Assembly (NCBI GenBank): GCA_031279925.1
Contig: JAITHQ010000059.1
Span: 1 to 10,030, forward strand
DNA: 10,030 nt
Direction of reading: 5' to 3'
Origin: Treponema sp.
Lineage (GTDB): Bacteria > Spirochaetota > Spirochaetia > Treponematales > Breznakiellaceae
Both the position numbers and the translations under genes were made by a program. The notes below the pieces were generated by a model. The model was not told where the DNA came from. It made no database searches and saw nothing but the letters and a program-made list of their open reading frames with translations. Shown piece by piece: positions 1-7,168 of the stretch. The number at the start of each line of letters is the position of its first letter. Position 1 is the first letter of the stretch.

Positions 1-265
1 CCGCGGCAACGCACAGGTCCGCGTGGGTATCGGTGGAACTGCAGATGATCACCGCGTTAATAGCCGAATCTTTCAATAAATCCTGGGGATCTTTGGAAAC
101 GATCCGCGCCCCCAGCGCCCTTGCCCAGGCCTCTTGCTCAGGGCTCAATTTAATGTCCGCGATACCCTCAAGCCGGGCCTGGGGGATAAAGCGGGCGATA
201 TTTTCCACATGAATTTTACCAATTCTGCCGGCTCCAATGACGCCGATTTTCAGTTTTTCTGCCAT
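1..265 (-). CDS. iolG: Gfo/Idh/MocA oxidoreductase, inositol 2-dehydrogenase-like (N-terminal part, runs off left edge)
   Basis: The first 88 codons of an NAD(P)-dependent dehydrogenase are present; the rest lies beyond base 1. The product begins MAEKLKIGVIGAGRIGKIHV, a Rossmann fold with the GxGxxG nucleotide loop at residues 11-16. An acidic residue follows the second strand (GIAD, about residue 40), as in NAD-preferring members. The segment AVIICSSTDTHADL near residues 72-85 is the conserved strand and loop that precedes the EKP motif in this family, and this wording is typical of myo-inositol 2-dehydrogenases. The start is ATG at 263-265, with the Shine-Dalgarno AGGAGGAG at about 273-280 just upstream. 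It has its own operator-controlled promoter and diverges from the transporter operon, whose last gene is a paralogue. Family assignment is firm; inositol as substrate is inferred, and a different cyclitol or sugar is possible. Confidence 0.85.
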   Translation of the reverse strand, partial: MAEKLKIGVIGAGRIGKIHVENIARFIPQARLEGIADIKLSPEQEAWARALGARIVSKDPQDLLKDSAINAVIICSSTDTHADLCVAA

Positions 266-280
266 GGGAATACTCCTCCT

Positions 281-294
281 TGCAAACGTTATCA
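281..294 (-). promoter_or_regulatory. Operator of the leftward dehydrogenase gene (LacI-family type)
   Basis: The plus strand reads TGCAAACGTTATCA, a near-palindrome centred on CG with TG..CA ends, the layout of LacI/GalR-family operators. It is the exact reverse complement of the site at 449-462. It begins 3 bp past the -10 box of the leftward promoter, so it covers the expected transcription start; a bound repressor would block initiation. No regulator gene lies in the window. Confidence 0.75.
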
Positions 295-296
295 AA

Positions 297-325
297 ATAA
301 TACATCAATGGGTCCGGTTTGTAAA
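297..325 (-). promoter_or_regulatory. Promoter for the leftward dehydrogenase
   Basis: On the minus strand the -35 box is TTTACA (320-325) and the -10 box is TATTAT (297-302), separated by 17 bp. Each box matches the sigma-70 consensus at five of six positions. Transcription would start near 289-291, inside the operator at 281-294, giving a short leader that carries the ribosome binding site. Confidence 0.7.
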
Positions 326-416
326 GGACTTTTTCTTTAAGGCAAAGAAGTTTTTTGCCCAATTATGACGATTTTTTTGATAGAAATTTCCCAAAAATAA
401 AATTTTTCAAAAAAAC

Positions 417-446
417 TTGACAGCTTGAAAAATATACCCTTATAAT
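417..446 (+). promoter_or_regulatory. Promoter of the ABC transporter operon
   Basis: A perfect TTGACA (417-422) and a perfect TATAAT (441-446) are separated by 18 bp. The 35 bp upstream are almost pure A/T with several A and T tracts, resembling an UP element. The expected start at about 452-454 lies inside the operator at 449-462. A promoter this strong needs tight repression, which fits the operator placement. Confidence 0.85.
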
Positions 447-448
447 CA

Positions 449-462
449 TGATAACGTTTGCA
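449..462 (+). promoter_or_regulatory. Operator of the ABC transporter operon (LacI-family type)
   Basis: TGATAACGTTTGCA is identical, read along its own gene, to the operator of the divergent dehydrogenase. It starts 3 bp past the -10 box, the same offset as in the other promoter. The two operator centres (287.5 and 455.5) are 168 bp apart, close to sixteen turns of B-DNA, so both sites would face the same side of the helix. Confidence 0.75.
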
Positions 463-492
463 ATTTTGCGGTGGAAGGCGAGGAAACGGCAA

Positions 493-2022
493 GTGGATGA
501 TAATGTTTTGTTTAGCCTGAAAAACCTGACCAAGCGGTTTCCCGGCGTTTTGGCACTCGATCAGGTGAGCATAGATGTCCGCAGGGGCGAAGTGCTTGGC
601 CTGGTGGGGGAAAATGGCGCGGGGAAATCAACGCTGATAAAGGCCGTAACCGGGGCCCATGCGCCGGATGACGGGGAAATTACCTTTGACGGCAAAAAAA
701 TGGAAAACATCACTCCCCATTATTCCATGTCTCTGGGGATCGCCTGTATCTATCAAGAGCTCAACCAGGTTCCCCAGATGACGGTGTACGAAAATATCTA
801 TCTGGGACGGGAAGAGATTTCCAACAAAACCCTGGGGATAACCAATATCGCGCTCATGCGGGAAGAATCAAAAAAGATACTTGCTACCCTGGGACTGAAT
901 ATCGATCCCAATACGCCGGTAGGCTCGCTGGGCGTGGGCAAACAGCAGATGGTGGAGATCGCCCGGGCGGTACGGGCCAACTCCAAAATGATCATCATGG
1001 ATGAGCCAACCGCGAGCTTGAGCGCCCATGAAACCGACGAACTCCTTTCGATTATCCGTTATCTCAAAGCCGAAGGGGTTTCGGTTATTTTTATTTCCCA
1101 CCGGCTTGAGGAAGTACTGGCGATTACCGACCGGATCACCGTTATGCGGGACGGCAAGGTAGTTGATACCGTGAACACTGCGGAAGTCAATATTGACAAT
1201 ATAGTCAAGATGATGGTGGGGCGGGATATAACCCAGAAATATCCCAAGGTAAAGGCAAAAATCGGCACAGAAATGCTCCGCGCCGAGGGGCTTACCCGCA
1301 AAGGGGTTATGGAGAACGTTTCCTTTGTGGTCCATGCGGGAGAGGTGCTGGGTTTTGCGGGTCTGGTGGGCGCGGGACGGACCGAGACCATGCGGGCGCT
1401 TACCGGCGCGGACCTGCTCGACTCAGGCACTATCTTTGTTGAGGGCCGGAAAGTGCGCATCAAGAGTCCCCAGGATTCGATTAACGCCGGTATTGCCTTT
1501 CTTACCGAGGACCGGAAAGGGCAGGGCCTTATTCTTATTCAGGATATTGAGTTTAACTCCACGCTGGTTCACCTAAAGAATTATGTTTTCGGTTTTCTGC
1601 TCAGGCTGAAAAAATGCAGGGCCGATGCGGAGTATATGGTAAAAGAGATGCGGACCCGTACCCCCTCGGTTAACCAACTGGTAGGCAATTTAAGCGGAGG
1701 GAATCAGCAGAAAGTGGTTGTCGCCAAATGGCTGCTCACCCAGTCAAAAATATTTATTATTGATGAGCCTACCCGGGGTATTGATGTGGGAGCCAAGGTT
1801 GAAGTCTATAACCTTATCAATAAATTGACCGAGCAGGGAGCGGCGGTCATCATGATAAGTTCCGAAATGGATGAATGTATAGGAATGTCCGACCGGATCA
1901 TAGTGATGTATGAAGGCAAGGTAACAGCCGAGTTATCGGGATCGGATATAAATCAGGAAAAGATAATGTACGCCGCATCGGGGCTGCCCTCAACGGAACG
2001 GGCCGCCGCCCCGCTGGTATAG
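493..2022 (+). CDS. Sugar ABC transporter ATP-binding protein, duplicated RbsA/XylG/MglA type
   Basis: This cytoplasmic ATPase, 509 aa from the GTG start, powers import through the next gene's permease. It has two nucleotide-binding domains, the hallmark of CUT2 (ribose/galactose/xylose/inositol) importers. Domain 1 has Walker A GENGAGKST (residues 39-47), a signature-like GVGKQQ near 147-152, Walker B IIMDEP near 167-172 and the switch segment FISHRLEE. Domain 2 has the degenerate Walker A VGAGRTE near 291, a canonical LSGGNQQ near 400, Walker B FIIDEP near 421, and ISSEMDE where the switch histidine is replaced; all are normal for this family. An ATG at 448 is in frame but lies upstream of the predicted transcript start and runs into the operator. 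GTG 493, with AGGA eight bases upstream, gives the usual family length. Substrate is not readable from the ATPase; context suggests a cyclitol or pentose. Confidence 0.93.
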   Translation: MDDNVLFSLKNLTKRFPGVLALDQVSIDVRRGEVLGLVGENGAGKSTLIKAVTGAHAPDDGEITFDGKKMENITPHYSMSLGIACIYQELNQVPQMTVYENIYLGREEISNKTLGITNIALMREESKKILATLGLNIDPNTPVGSLGVGKQQMVEIARAVRANSKMIIMDEPTASLSAHETDELLSIIRYLKAEGVSVIFISHRLEEVLAITDRITVMRDGKVVDTVNTAEVNIDNIVKMMVGRDITQKYPKVKAKIGTEMLRAEGLTRKGVMENVSFVVHAGEVLGFAGLVGAGRTETMRALTGADLLDSGTIFVEGRKVRIKSPQDSINAGIAFLTEDRKGQGLILIQDIEFNSTLVHLKNYVFGFLLRLKKCRADAEYMVKEMRTRTPSVNQLVGNLSGGNQQKVVVAKWLLTQSKIFIIDEPTRGIDVGAKVEVYNLINKLTEQGAAVIMISSEMDECIGMSDRIIVMYEGKVTAELSGSDINQEKIMYAASGLPSTERAAAPLV

Positions 2023-2038
2023 CGCCAAGGAGGAAAAA

Positions 2039-3043
2039 GTGGCAAAAGAAAACACGGAACAGCAGATGCATACAGACGCACGAAAGGTATTTTTCGCGGA
2101 TGTGAAAAAGCACATGTACAGTTTAGGCGTGTTGTTAAGCCTGATTTTGCTCTGTATAGTAATGACCATTCTCTCGCCCCGTTTTCTTTCAGTGAACAAT
2201 CTGATGAATGTTGCCGGACAGGCGGCGATTAACTCCATTATTTCAATCGGTATGTTCCTGGCGATCCTCACTTCGGGCATCGATCTTTCGGTAGGATCGG
2301 TTCTTGCGCTGTCTACCATGTTTATGGGCCTGTTCGCCAAAACGTATAACTTGAATCCGTTCCTGGCCCTTTTTGGCTGCCTTGCCATCGGGACCCTGCT
2401 GGGCTTGTTCAACGGCGTTTTGCTTACCAAAATGCATCTTCCCCATCCTTTTATTTCTACTATGGGGACCAAGCAGATGGCCCGGGCGCTGTGCCTCGTA
2501 GTAACCGGAACCCAGCCGGTATATCAGTTTGAAAAGCCGATTGTGTTTCTCGGCAATGCGAATATCGGACGTATGCCGGTTTCTTTTGTGCTGGTTGCCA
2601 TACTGTATGTGCTCATGTTTATTTTCCTCAACCGGACAAAGACGGGCCGCTACATTTACGCGGTAGGAGGCAACAAAGAGGCCAGCCGGCTTTCGGGCAT
2701 CAGCGTTGATAATATTTTGAATCTGGTATACGCTATGAGCGGGTTTTTCGCGGCCCTGGCCGGTATAGTCCTGGTAGGCCGTGTTGATACGGCGTTTCCC
2801 CTGGCCGGAGTGGATTATGAAACCGACGCCATTGCCGCGGTTATCATCGGCGGCGCGAGTTTCTTTGGCGGCGTCGGCAAGATAGGCAATACCATTGTTG
2901 GCGTACTGTTAATCGCGGTTTTGCGTAACGGCCTTAACCTGCTGGGCGTTCCTTCGGCATGGCAGACATTCTCGGTTGGCGCGGTGATCATCATAGCGGT
3001 ATACGTTGACGTGCTCCGCCAGCGGGTTATGAAACAAAAATAA
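2039..3043 (+). CDS. Sugar ABC transporter permease, RbsC type
   Basis: This 334-aa inner-membrane protein forms the translocation channel, probably as a homodimer. It has a short hydrophilic N-terminus, then multiple hydrophobic segments starting near residue 29 and continuing to the C-terminus, as in the BPD_transp_2 family. The family hallmark SGIDLSVGS is at residues 79-87. The cytoplasmic loop AVGGNKEASRLSGI (about 208-221), which contacts the ATPase, is also conserved. The GTG start is 16 bp after the ATPase stop and has a strong AAGGAGG (2027-2033) five bases upstream, so the two genes are co-transcribed. Length and motifs are intact. Confidence 0.93.
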   Translation: MAKENTEQQMHTDARKVFFADVKKHMYSLGVLLSLILLCIVMTILSPRFLSVNNLMNVAGQAAINSIISIGMFLAILTSGIDLSVGSVLALSTMFMGLFAKTYNLNPFLALFGCLAIGTLLGLFNGVLLTKMHLPHPFISTMGTKQMARALCLVVTGTQPVYQFEKPIVFLGNANIGRMPVSFVLVAILYVLMFIFLNRTKTGRYIYAVGGNKEASRLSGISVDNILNLVYAMSGFFAALAGIVLVGRVDTAFPLAGVDYETDAIAAVIIGGASFFGGVGKIGNTIVGVLLIAVLRNGLNLLGVPSAWQTFSVGAVIIIAVYVDVLRQRVMKQK

Positions 3044-3054
3044 CATGGGTAAAA

Positions 3055-3074
3055 CGGGCGACGTCTGCCGCCCG
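3055..3074 (+). promoter_or_regulatory. Intercistronic hairpin between permease and binding-protein genes
   Basis: CGGGCG (3055-3060) pairs with CGCCCG (3069-3074) around an 8-nt loop and is followed by an A-run and TTATTTTT (3081-3088). A GC stem ahead of a binding-protein gene is a common way to stabilise its mRNA or to let polymerase terminate partly, so that binding protein and membrane components are made in unequal amounts. Which of these applies is not visible. Confidence 0.45.
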
Positions 3075-3106
3075 AAAAAATTATTTTTCATACAGGAGGT
3101 ATGAAG

Positions 3107-4057
3107 ATGCAAAAGAAACTGTATATCATCGTTGCTTGTGTGCTGATGGCGCTGGTATGTGTGAACGGCCTTTTTGCCGGCGGTGGAAAAGACAAAGCGG
3201 CGGCGGGCGGCGGAAAGCCCAAAGTAGCCATCGTGCTCAAAACGCTCAGCTCGCCCTATTGGCAGACTGTATTGAAAGGCGCCAGAGAGGCGGCTGCGAA
3301 ATACGGCCTTGAACTCGTCGAACTCGGCCCGCCCACCGAAGACGCGGTTACCGAACAAGTCAACATGATGGAAGACGTGGTGTCCAAAGGCGAGGTTGTA
3401 GGCATTGTTTTTTCTCCTTCCCAGCCGCCCACCGCGGTCAATGTTATGAACAAGGCGAAAGCGGCCAAAATTCCGGTAGCGGTAATTGATACCCCCATGC
3501 CCGAAACCTACAGCGATTATCTGACCTACATCGGCAGTAACAACTACCAGATCGGCGTATATGGAGCCCAGGAAATGATAAAAGTCCTTCCCAAAGGGGC
3601 CAAAGTTACGATCCTTGAAGGCGCTCCGGGAAATGTCGCCATGACCGACCGGGCCAACGGGGCCGAAAAGATATTCAAGGATAACGGGTTTGTTATCGAG
3701 AGCCGCCAGCCGGCCAACTCCGACCGGGAACGCGCCTTTAGTATCATCCAGAACGTGCTTCAGAAGGGAGACATTCAGGGAGTGTTTTCCGCCAATGACG
3801 ATCAGGCCGAAGGCGCGTATCGCGCACTGACCCAGAGCGGCAAAAAAGCGGTAGTCATGGGAGTTGACGGCAACCAGTCCGCCAAGGAATCTGTCCGTGA
3901 CGGCGGCCTCTTCGGGACTGTCGCGCAGGATGCGGCTGGCATGGGCTTCCTGGGCGTTGAAAGCATTTATAAAACAATACAGGGACAGCCGGTAGACAAG
4001 AAAATCGACGCTCCCACGCCGGTTATTACCAAGGACAACGTTGCCCTGTATCTATAG
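3107..4057 (+). CDS. Periplasmic sugar-binding protein, RbsB-like (Peripla_BP_4)
   Basis: This 316-aa exported binding protein captures the substrate for the transporter encoded upstream. Residues 1-23 form a signal peptide with a KK basic start and hydrophobic core, ending LFAGG. No cysteine sits at the cleavage region, so a soluble protein is predicted, not a lipoprotein. A Gly/Lys/Ala-rich linker follows. The mature fold starts at KVAIVLKTLSSPYWQTVL and contains the type I periplasmic-binding pattern: a first lobe strand, VGIVFSPSQP, IPVAVIDTPMP, then a second lobe with VTILEGAPGN, GVFSANDDQAEGAYRAL and VMGVDGN. An ATG six bases earlier (3101) has GGAGG only one base away; ATG 3107 is seven bases from it and is preferred. 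The ligand is not determinable by eye; its neighbours suggest inositol or a related polyol or sugar. Confidence 0.92.
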   Translation: MQKKLYIIVACVLMALVCVNGLFAGGGKDKAAAGGGKPKVAIVLKTLSSPYWQTVLKGAREAAAKYGLELVELGPPTEDAVTEQVNMMEDVVSKGEVVGIVFSPSQPPTAVNVMNKAKAAKIPVAVIDTPMPETYSDYLTYIGSNNYQIGVYGAQEMIKVLPKGAKVTILEGAPGNVAMTDRANGAEKIFKDNGFVIESRQPANSDRERAFSIIQNVLQKGDIQGVFSANDDQAEGAYRALTQSGKKAVVMGVDGNQSAKESVRDGGLFGTVAQDAAGMGFLGVESIYKTIQGQPVDKKIDAPTPVITKDNVALYL

Positions 4058-4064
4058 GGCAGCA

Positions 4065-4097
4065 GGCATCCCCGGAGACAGGGTTTTCGGGGATGCC
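4065..4097 (+). terminator. Stem-loop after the binding-protein gene
   Basis: GGCATCCCCG (4065-4074) pairs perfectly with CGGGGATGCC (4088-4097) around a 13-nt loop. The stem can be extended by GC/GC (4062-4063 with 4098-4099) across one bulged A. No T-run follows (GCTTAAAATG), so it is not a classic intrinsic terminator. It more likely protects the 3' end of the transporter mRNA or lowers read-through into the downstream dehydrogenase. Confidence 0.5.
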
Positions 4098-4174
4098 GCT
4101 TAAAATGAATTTTCCGGAACCCGCGCCGTGTGAAGAACCGGGCGGGTGAAGGTTCTACCCGGAGGACCTGAAAA

Positions 4175-5188
4175 ATGAACAAGGTGCGTATTGGCTCAGC
4201 CGGACTTGGCCGCCTGGGGCTTGCCCATGCCGAAAATATCGCAAGCAGGATACAAAACGCGGAACTTATCGCGTTATGCGACGTAGATCAGAAAAAACTT
4301 TCCGAAACCGCGGACAGGCTTGGCGTTGCAATGCGTTACACGTCATTCGAAGAAATGATCGCCTGCAGGGATATAGACGCGGTTGTGCTGGTTTCACCTT
4401 CGGGGCTTCATACCAAACAGATATGCGCTGCCCTTGCCGCGGGCAAGCACGTTTTTTCCGAAAAGCCCCTGGGGGTAACAGTGGCGGAGTGCAAAGAGGC
4501 GGAAAAAGCCGTGGAAACGCACCCTGACAAGGTTTTTATGCTGGGTTTTATGCGGCGTTTTGACGAATCGTACCGGTACGCCCATGCAAAAGCCGCCGCC
4601 GGTGAAATCGGAAAGGTAATACTTTTCAGGGCCTGCAGCCAGGACCCGGAAAGATTTATTGAAGGCAGCATCGCCTTTGCCGCCCATTCAGGAGGGGCCT
4701 TCCTTGATATGGCCGTTCACGACATAGATCTTGCCCGCTGGTTTACCGGTTCCGAGCCGGAAACGGTATACGCCGCCGGCGGCTGTTACGCGCATCCCGA
4801 GTTCGGCAAATACAACGACGGTGACAATGTTTCCTGCCTGATGAAATTCAAAAACGGCGCGATGGCCTATTTGTTCGCTGGCCGTACCGCTCCCCACGGT
4901 TACAATGTGGAGACGGAAATTATTGGTACAAAAGGAATACTCCGCATCGCCAATGTCCCCCAGAAAAACCTGGTGGAAATTCTGGACAGCCACGGAGTGA
5001 GAAAAGAATGCAGCCAGAATTTCCTGGAACGTTTTGACGCCGCTTATGTCAACGAAGTACAGGAATTTGTAAACTGCGTTATACAGGGCCGCAAACCCGA
5101 CGTAACCGTGTACGATGGAACGCGGGTTTCGGAGATTGCGTACACCTGTAAGGAAGCATTTGAAAAGGGAACGCTCATAACCTTTTAG
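4175..5188 (+). CDS. Gfo/Idh/MocA oxidoreductase, IolG-like, last gene of the transporter operon
   Basis: A full-length (337 aa) cytoplasmic NAD(P)-dependent dehydrogenase. The N-terminal Rossmann fold has GSAGLGRLG (residues 7-15), and D36 ends the second strand (ALCDVD), favouring NAD. EKPLG places the catalytic lysine at residue 97. SGGAFLDMAVHDIDLARW (172-189) supplies D178 and H182, whose four-residue spacing matches the Asp/His pair of inositol dehydrogenases (K97, D172, H176 in Bacillus IolG). The C-terminal domain is complete. ATG 4175 has GGAGGA eight bases upstream. The gene is 117 bp after the binding-protein stop, with a stem-loop between them. It is a divergent paralogue of the leftward gene at 1-265, so the two probably act on different substrates or isomers, such as myo- and scyllo-inositol or an inosose. 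The exact substrate is inference. Confidence 0.88.
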   Translation: MNKVRIGSAGLGRLGLAHAENIASRIQNAELIALCDVDQKKLSETADRLGVAMRYTSFEEMIACRDIDAVVLVSPSGLHTKQICAALAAGKHVFSEKPLGVTVAECKEAEKAVETHPDKVFMLGFMRRFDESYRYAHAKAAAGEIGKVILFRACSQDPERFIEGSIAFAAHSGGAFLDMAVHDIDLARWFTGSEPETVYAAGGCYAHPEFGKYNDGDNVSCLMKFKNGAMAYLFAGRTAPHGYNVETEIIGTKGILRIANVPQKNLVEILDSHGVRKECSQNFLERFDAAYVNEVQEFVNCVIQGRKPDVTVYDGTRVSEIAYTCKEAFEKGTLITF

Positions 5189-5316
5189 AGCCTGTTCAAA
5201 TTGTGGATTTTTGCGGTCTGTTGACCACAAAAATCCCGGTTTTCGGGCTCTTTTGGAGCCTGCAAGGTAGAATTTTGGCGTTTGCAACGCCAAAATTCCA
5301 GATTTTGAACAGGCCC
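5189..5316. repeat. Cloverleaf-like palindromic element with terminal inverted repeats
   Basis: It begins at the base after the dehydrogenase stop codon. The outer arms GCCTGTTCAAA (5190-5200) and TTTGAACAGGC (5304-5314) are perfect complements; over 20 bp (5188-5207 against 5297-5316) 17 positions match. Inside are GGATTTTTG(c)GGTC-tgtt-GACC(a)CAAAAATCC (5205-5236), GGCTC-ttttg-GAGCC (5246-5260), an overlapping alternative CCCG-gtttt-CGGG (5235-5247), and a perfect 13-bp hairpin at 5270-5298 with loop TGC. The whole can fold as three stem-loops on a closing stem. It codes for nothing and sits between convergent genes, where it could act as a two-way terminator. The form is that of a MITE or REP-like interspersed repeat; copy number elsewhere is unknown. 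Confidence 0.7.
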
Positions 5317-5517
5317 TTACGGGCTGCCGTTATTGATTGGTATGCTCCGGCGGAGAATTCCAGATGTTTTTAGCCTGCCGCCGCCCCCCACTCTGTAGAA
5401 ACTTTATGCAGTGTTGAGCGGATTCTTGCGTCAACATATTCTGTGGGTCAAGTTTAGCCCTTTAGGGCGGGATTGTTGATTGCCAAGGGAACGCATTAGG
5501 CGAGCTTCACCTTACCT
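5317..5517. other. Non-coding gap between the palindromic element and the deacylase stop
   Basis: No reading frame with a ribosome binding site is seen on either strand. The only local structure is the small palindrome GCCCTTTAGGGC (5457-5468), too short and without a T-run to call a terminator. Confidence 0.5.
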
Positions 5518-7107
5518 TCACCCCACAAACCGGCCCGCTTGCGCTCCTGTCAGTTTGCCTTCAGCGAGAACCGGCATTCCGGCAATCAGCACATAGTCAA
5601 AGCCGTCTGTCAGTTTTTCGGGATTACCATAATCCGCCGGCGGGGAAATATTTTCCGGTTTAAAAATTGCGATGTCGGCGTCGTAACCGGGGCGGATAAA
5701 GCCTTTGCCGGAAAGAGCCATTGTCGTGGCAGGCAGGCCGCTGAGTTTATGTACCGCCTGTTCAAGGGTAAGGACGCGGCGGCCCGCTACCAATGTGTGA
5801 AACACTTGCGGGATATTGGCGTTACGGCGGGGGTGGGGCAGCCCCACCTCTGAATAAAGTGAATCTGAAATGATACTGGTATAGGGAAGGCGCATTATCG
5901 TGTCGATGTCATCCTCGCAGGTGATGTAATCGATCATCGTAACTTCTCCGTCCTCTTCGACTAACAGATCAAAGGCCGCGTCAAACGGATCGCATTGGCG
6001 GATGGCGGCGATTTCCGCTACATTTTTGCCGATGAGGGGGCGGTTCGCTTCGGTTTTAAGGCCGGAGATATAAATCGATTCCCAGCCTATGCCGTAAACG
6101 ACGTTTTCAAAACCGGCGCCGGGGCGCAGCAACTGTTCCCTGCAAGCGGAACGGACCGCCTTGTCTCGCAGCCGCCGGGCGGCAACCGCCAACCCGCCTT
6201 CGCAAAAGGCGGGCGGCAGCAGGCTGAGCATTTGGGTGCTGCCGGCAGTCCAGGGGTATGCGTCGCAGGTGACGGTCATTCCCTCTTCGCGGGCGGTGTC
6301 GATATGGGCGATTGCCTGTTTGACCAGGCCGCCCCAATTCCGGCGGCCTATGCACTTAAAGTGGCTGATGTGCAGCGGCGCGCCAATGTGCCGGGCAAGG
6401 GTAATTACCTCGGCAATGGAGTCGCACAAGAGATCGCCTTCCCCCCGCACGTGGCAGACCAGGGGCTTTCCGGTTCCGCCCAGAGGGGCAAGGACCTGTG
6501 CCAGTTCCCCGGCTTTCCACGCCGCATCGGGTAAATAGGAAAGGCCGATGGAAACACCGGCTGCGCAGGCGGCAAGGGCGGCTTCAAGTACGGCCTGCAT
6601 CCGGCTGATTGCGGCGGCATCCGGCGAACCGCCGCCGTAACCCATGACCGCTGCCCGCGTGGTTCCGCTGCCAATTAAAGCGGCGGCGTTCAATGGCAGG
6701 GGGCGGCTGGACAAACAGCCGGCGTATTCGGCAAAGGTTTCAAACGGGACGCCGGGCGGCAAGCTGCCGGTTACCGGCGCAAGATACGCGAGGATAGTTT
6801 CCCGCCGCGCTGCGGGCAGGGGGGCAAGGCTCATCCCGCAGGGGCCGGTGACGAGGCTGGTAATGCCCTGCCGCAGCTCACTCTCGCCACAATCCGGGCG
6901 GAACAAGGCCGCGTCTGCGTGGCGGTGAATGTCGATAAAGCCGGGGCTGACTATCTGCCCGCCAAGTTCAATTGTCCGCGCCGCCTGGGCGTTAAGGCGC
7001 GTTTCAACCGCGGCGATTTTTCCGTCCTGAATTCCCACATCGGCCTCTCGTGCCGGGTCTCCTGAACCGTCTATCACCAGTCCGCCGGTAATTAATAAAT
7101 CGAACAT
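5518..7107 (-). CDS. D-aminoacylase / N-acyl-D-amino-acid deacylase family amidohydrolase
   Basis: This 529-aa zinc-dependent amidohydrolase is predicted to remove the acyl group from an N-acyl-D-amino acid, or to act on a related amide. The N-terminal beta-sandwich begins MFDLLITGGLVIDGSG, and the barrel opens with PGFIDIHRHAD (H61, H63). Further candidate metal ligands are C90 (TGPCGMS), H219 (CHVRGEGD) and H249 (HISHF), with the catalytic aspartate D415 in IISDS; this Cys-His-His-Asp set is that of D-aminoacylases. DAYPWTAGS (282-290) and LPHPRRN (423-429) are also family marks. The C-terminus returns to the sandwich (GYDADIAIFKP). Two start choices exist: TTG 7137 or ATG 7105-7107. The latter has GGAGG (7113-7117) five bases upstream and begins as the family does. 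The gene is visibly richer in GC than the TPR gene beside it. It converges on the transporter operon, so a shared pathway is not implied. Whether the acyl substrate is D-Glu, D-Asp or a peptide cannot be read. Confidence 0.87.
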   Translation of the reverse strand: MFDLLITGGLVIDGSGDPAREADVGIQDGKIAAVETRLNAQAARTIELGGQIVSPGFIDIHRHADAALFRPDCGESELRQGITSLVTGPCGMSLAPLPAARRETILAYLAPVTGSLPPGVPFETFAEYAGCLSSRPLPLNAAALIGSGTTRAAVMGYGGGSPDAAAISRMQAVLEAALAACAAGVSIGLSYLPDAAWKAGELAQVLAPLGGTGKPLVCHVRGEGDLLCDSIAEVITLARHIGAPLHISHFKCIGRRNWGGLVKQAIAHIDTAREEGMTVTCDAYPWTAGSTQMLSLLPPAFCEGGLAVAARRLRDKAVRSACREQLLRPGAGFENVVYGIGWESIYISGLKTEANRPLIGKNVAEIAAIRQCDPFDAAFDLLVEEDGEVTMIDYITCEDDIDTIMRLPYTSIISDSLYSEVGLPHPRRNANIPQVFHTLVAGRRVLTLEQAVHKLSGLPATTMALSGKGFIRPGYDADIAIFKPENISPPADYGNPEKLTDGFDYVLIAGMPVLAEGKLTGAQAGRFVG

Positions 7108-7168
7108 ATTGCCCTCCGACAGTTTTACCAGTTTCAAAATCCAACCGGGGATTTGGAACCGGCTTATA

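Noticed and set aside
134..340. Plus-strand 68-codon frame in the divergent control region
   Set aside because: It overlaps the dehydrogenase N-terminus, both leftward promoter boxes and the operator, and has no ribosome binding site.
868..1463. Minus-strand open frames within the ATPase gene
   Set aside because: They are antisense to conserved ABC motifs and have no start signals or recognisable protein features.
3101..3106. ATG 3101 as the start of the binding protein
   Set aside because: Only one base separates it from GGAGG; ATG 3107 has a normal spacing of seven.
5457..5468. Palindrome GCCCTTTAGGGC as terminator of the deacylase gene
   Set aside because: Only a 4-5 bp stem, no T-run on the minus strand, and 50 bases from the stop codon.
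5995..6534. Long plus-strand open frame inside the deacylase region
   Set aside because: It lies wholly antisense to a gene with clear metal-ligand motifs, in GC-rich DNA where stop codons are rare, and has no ribosome binding site.
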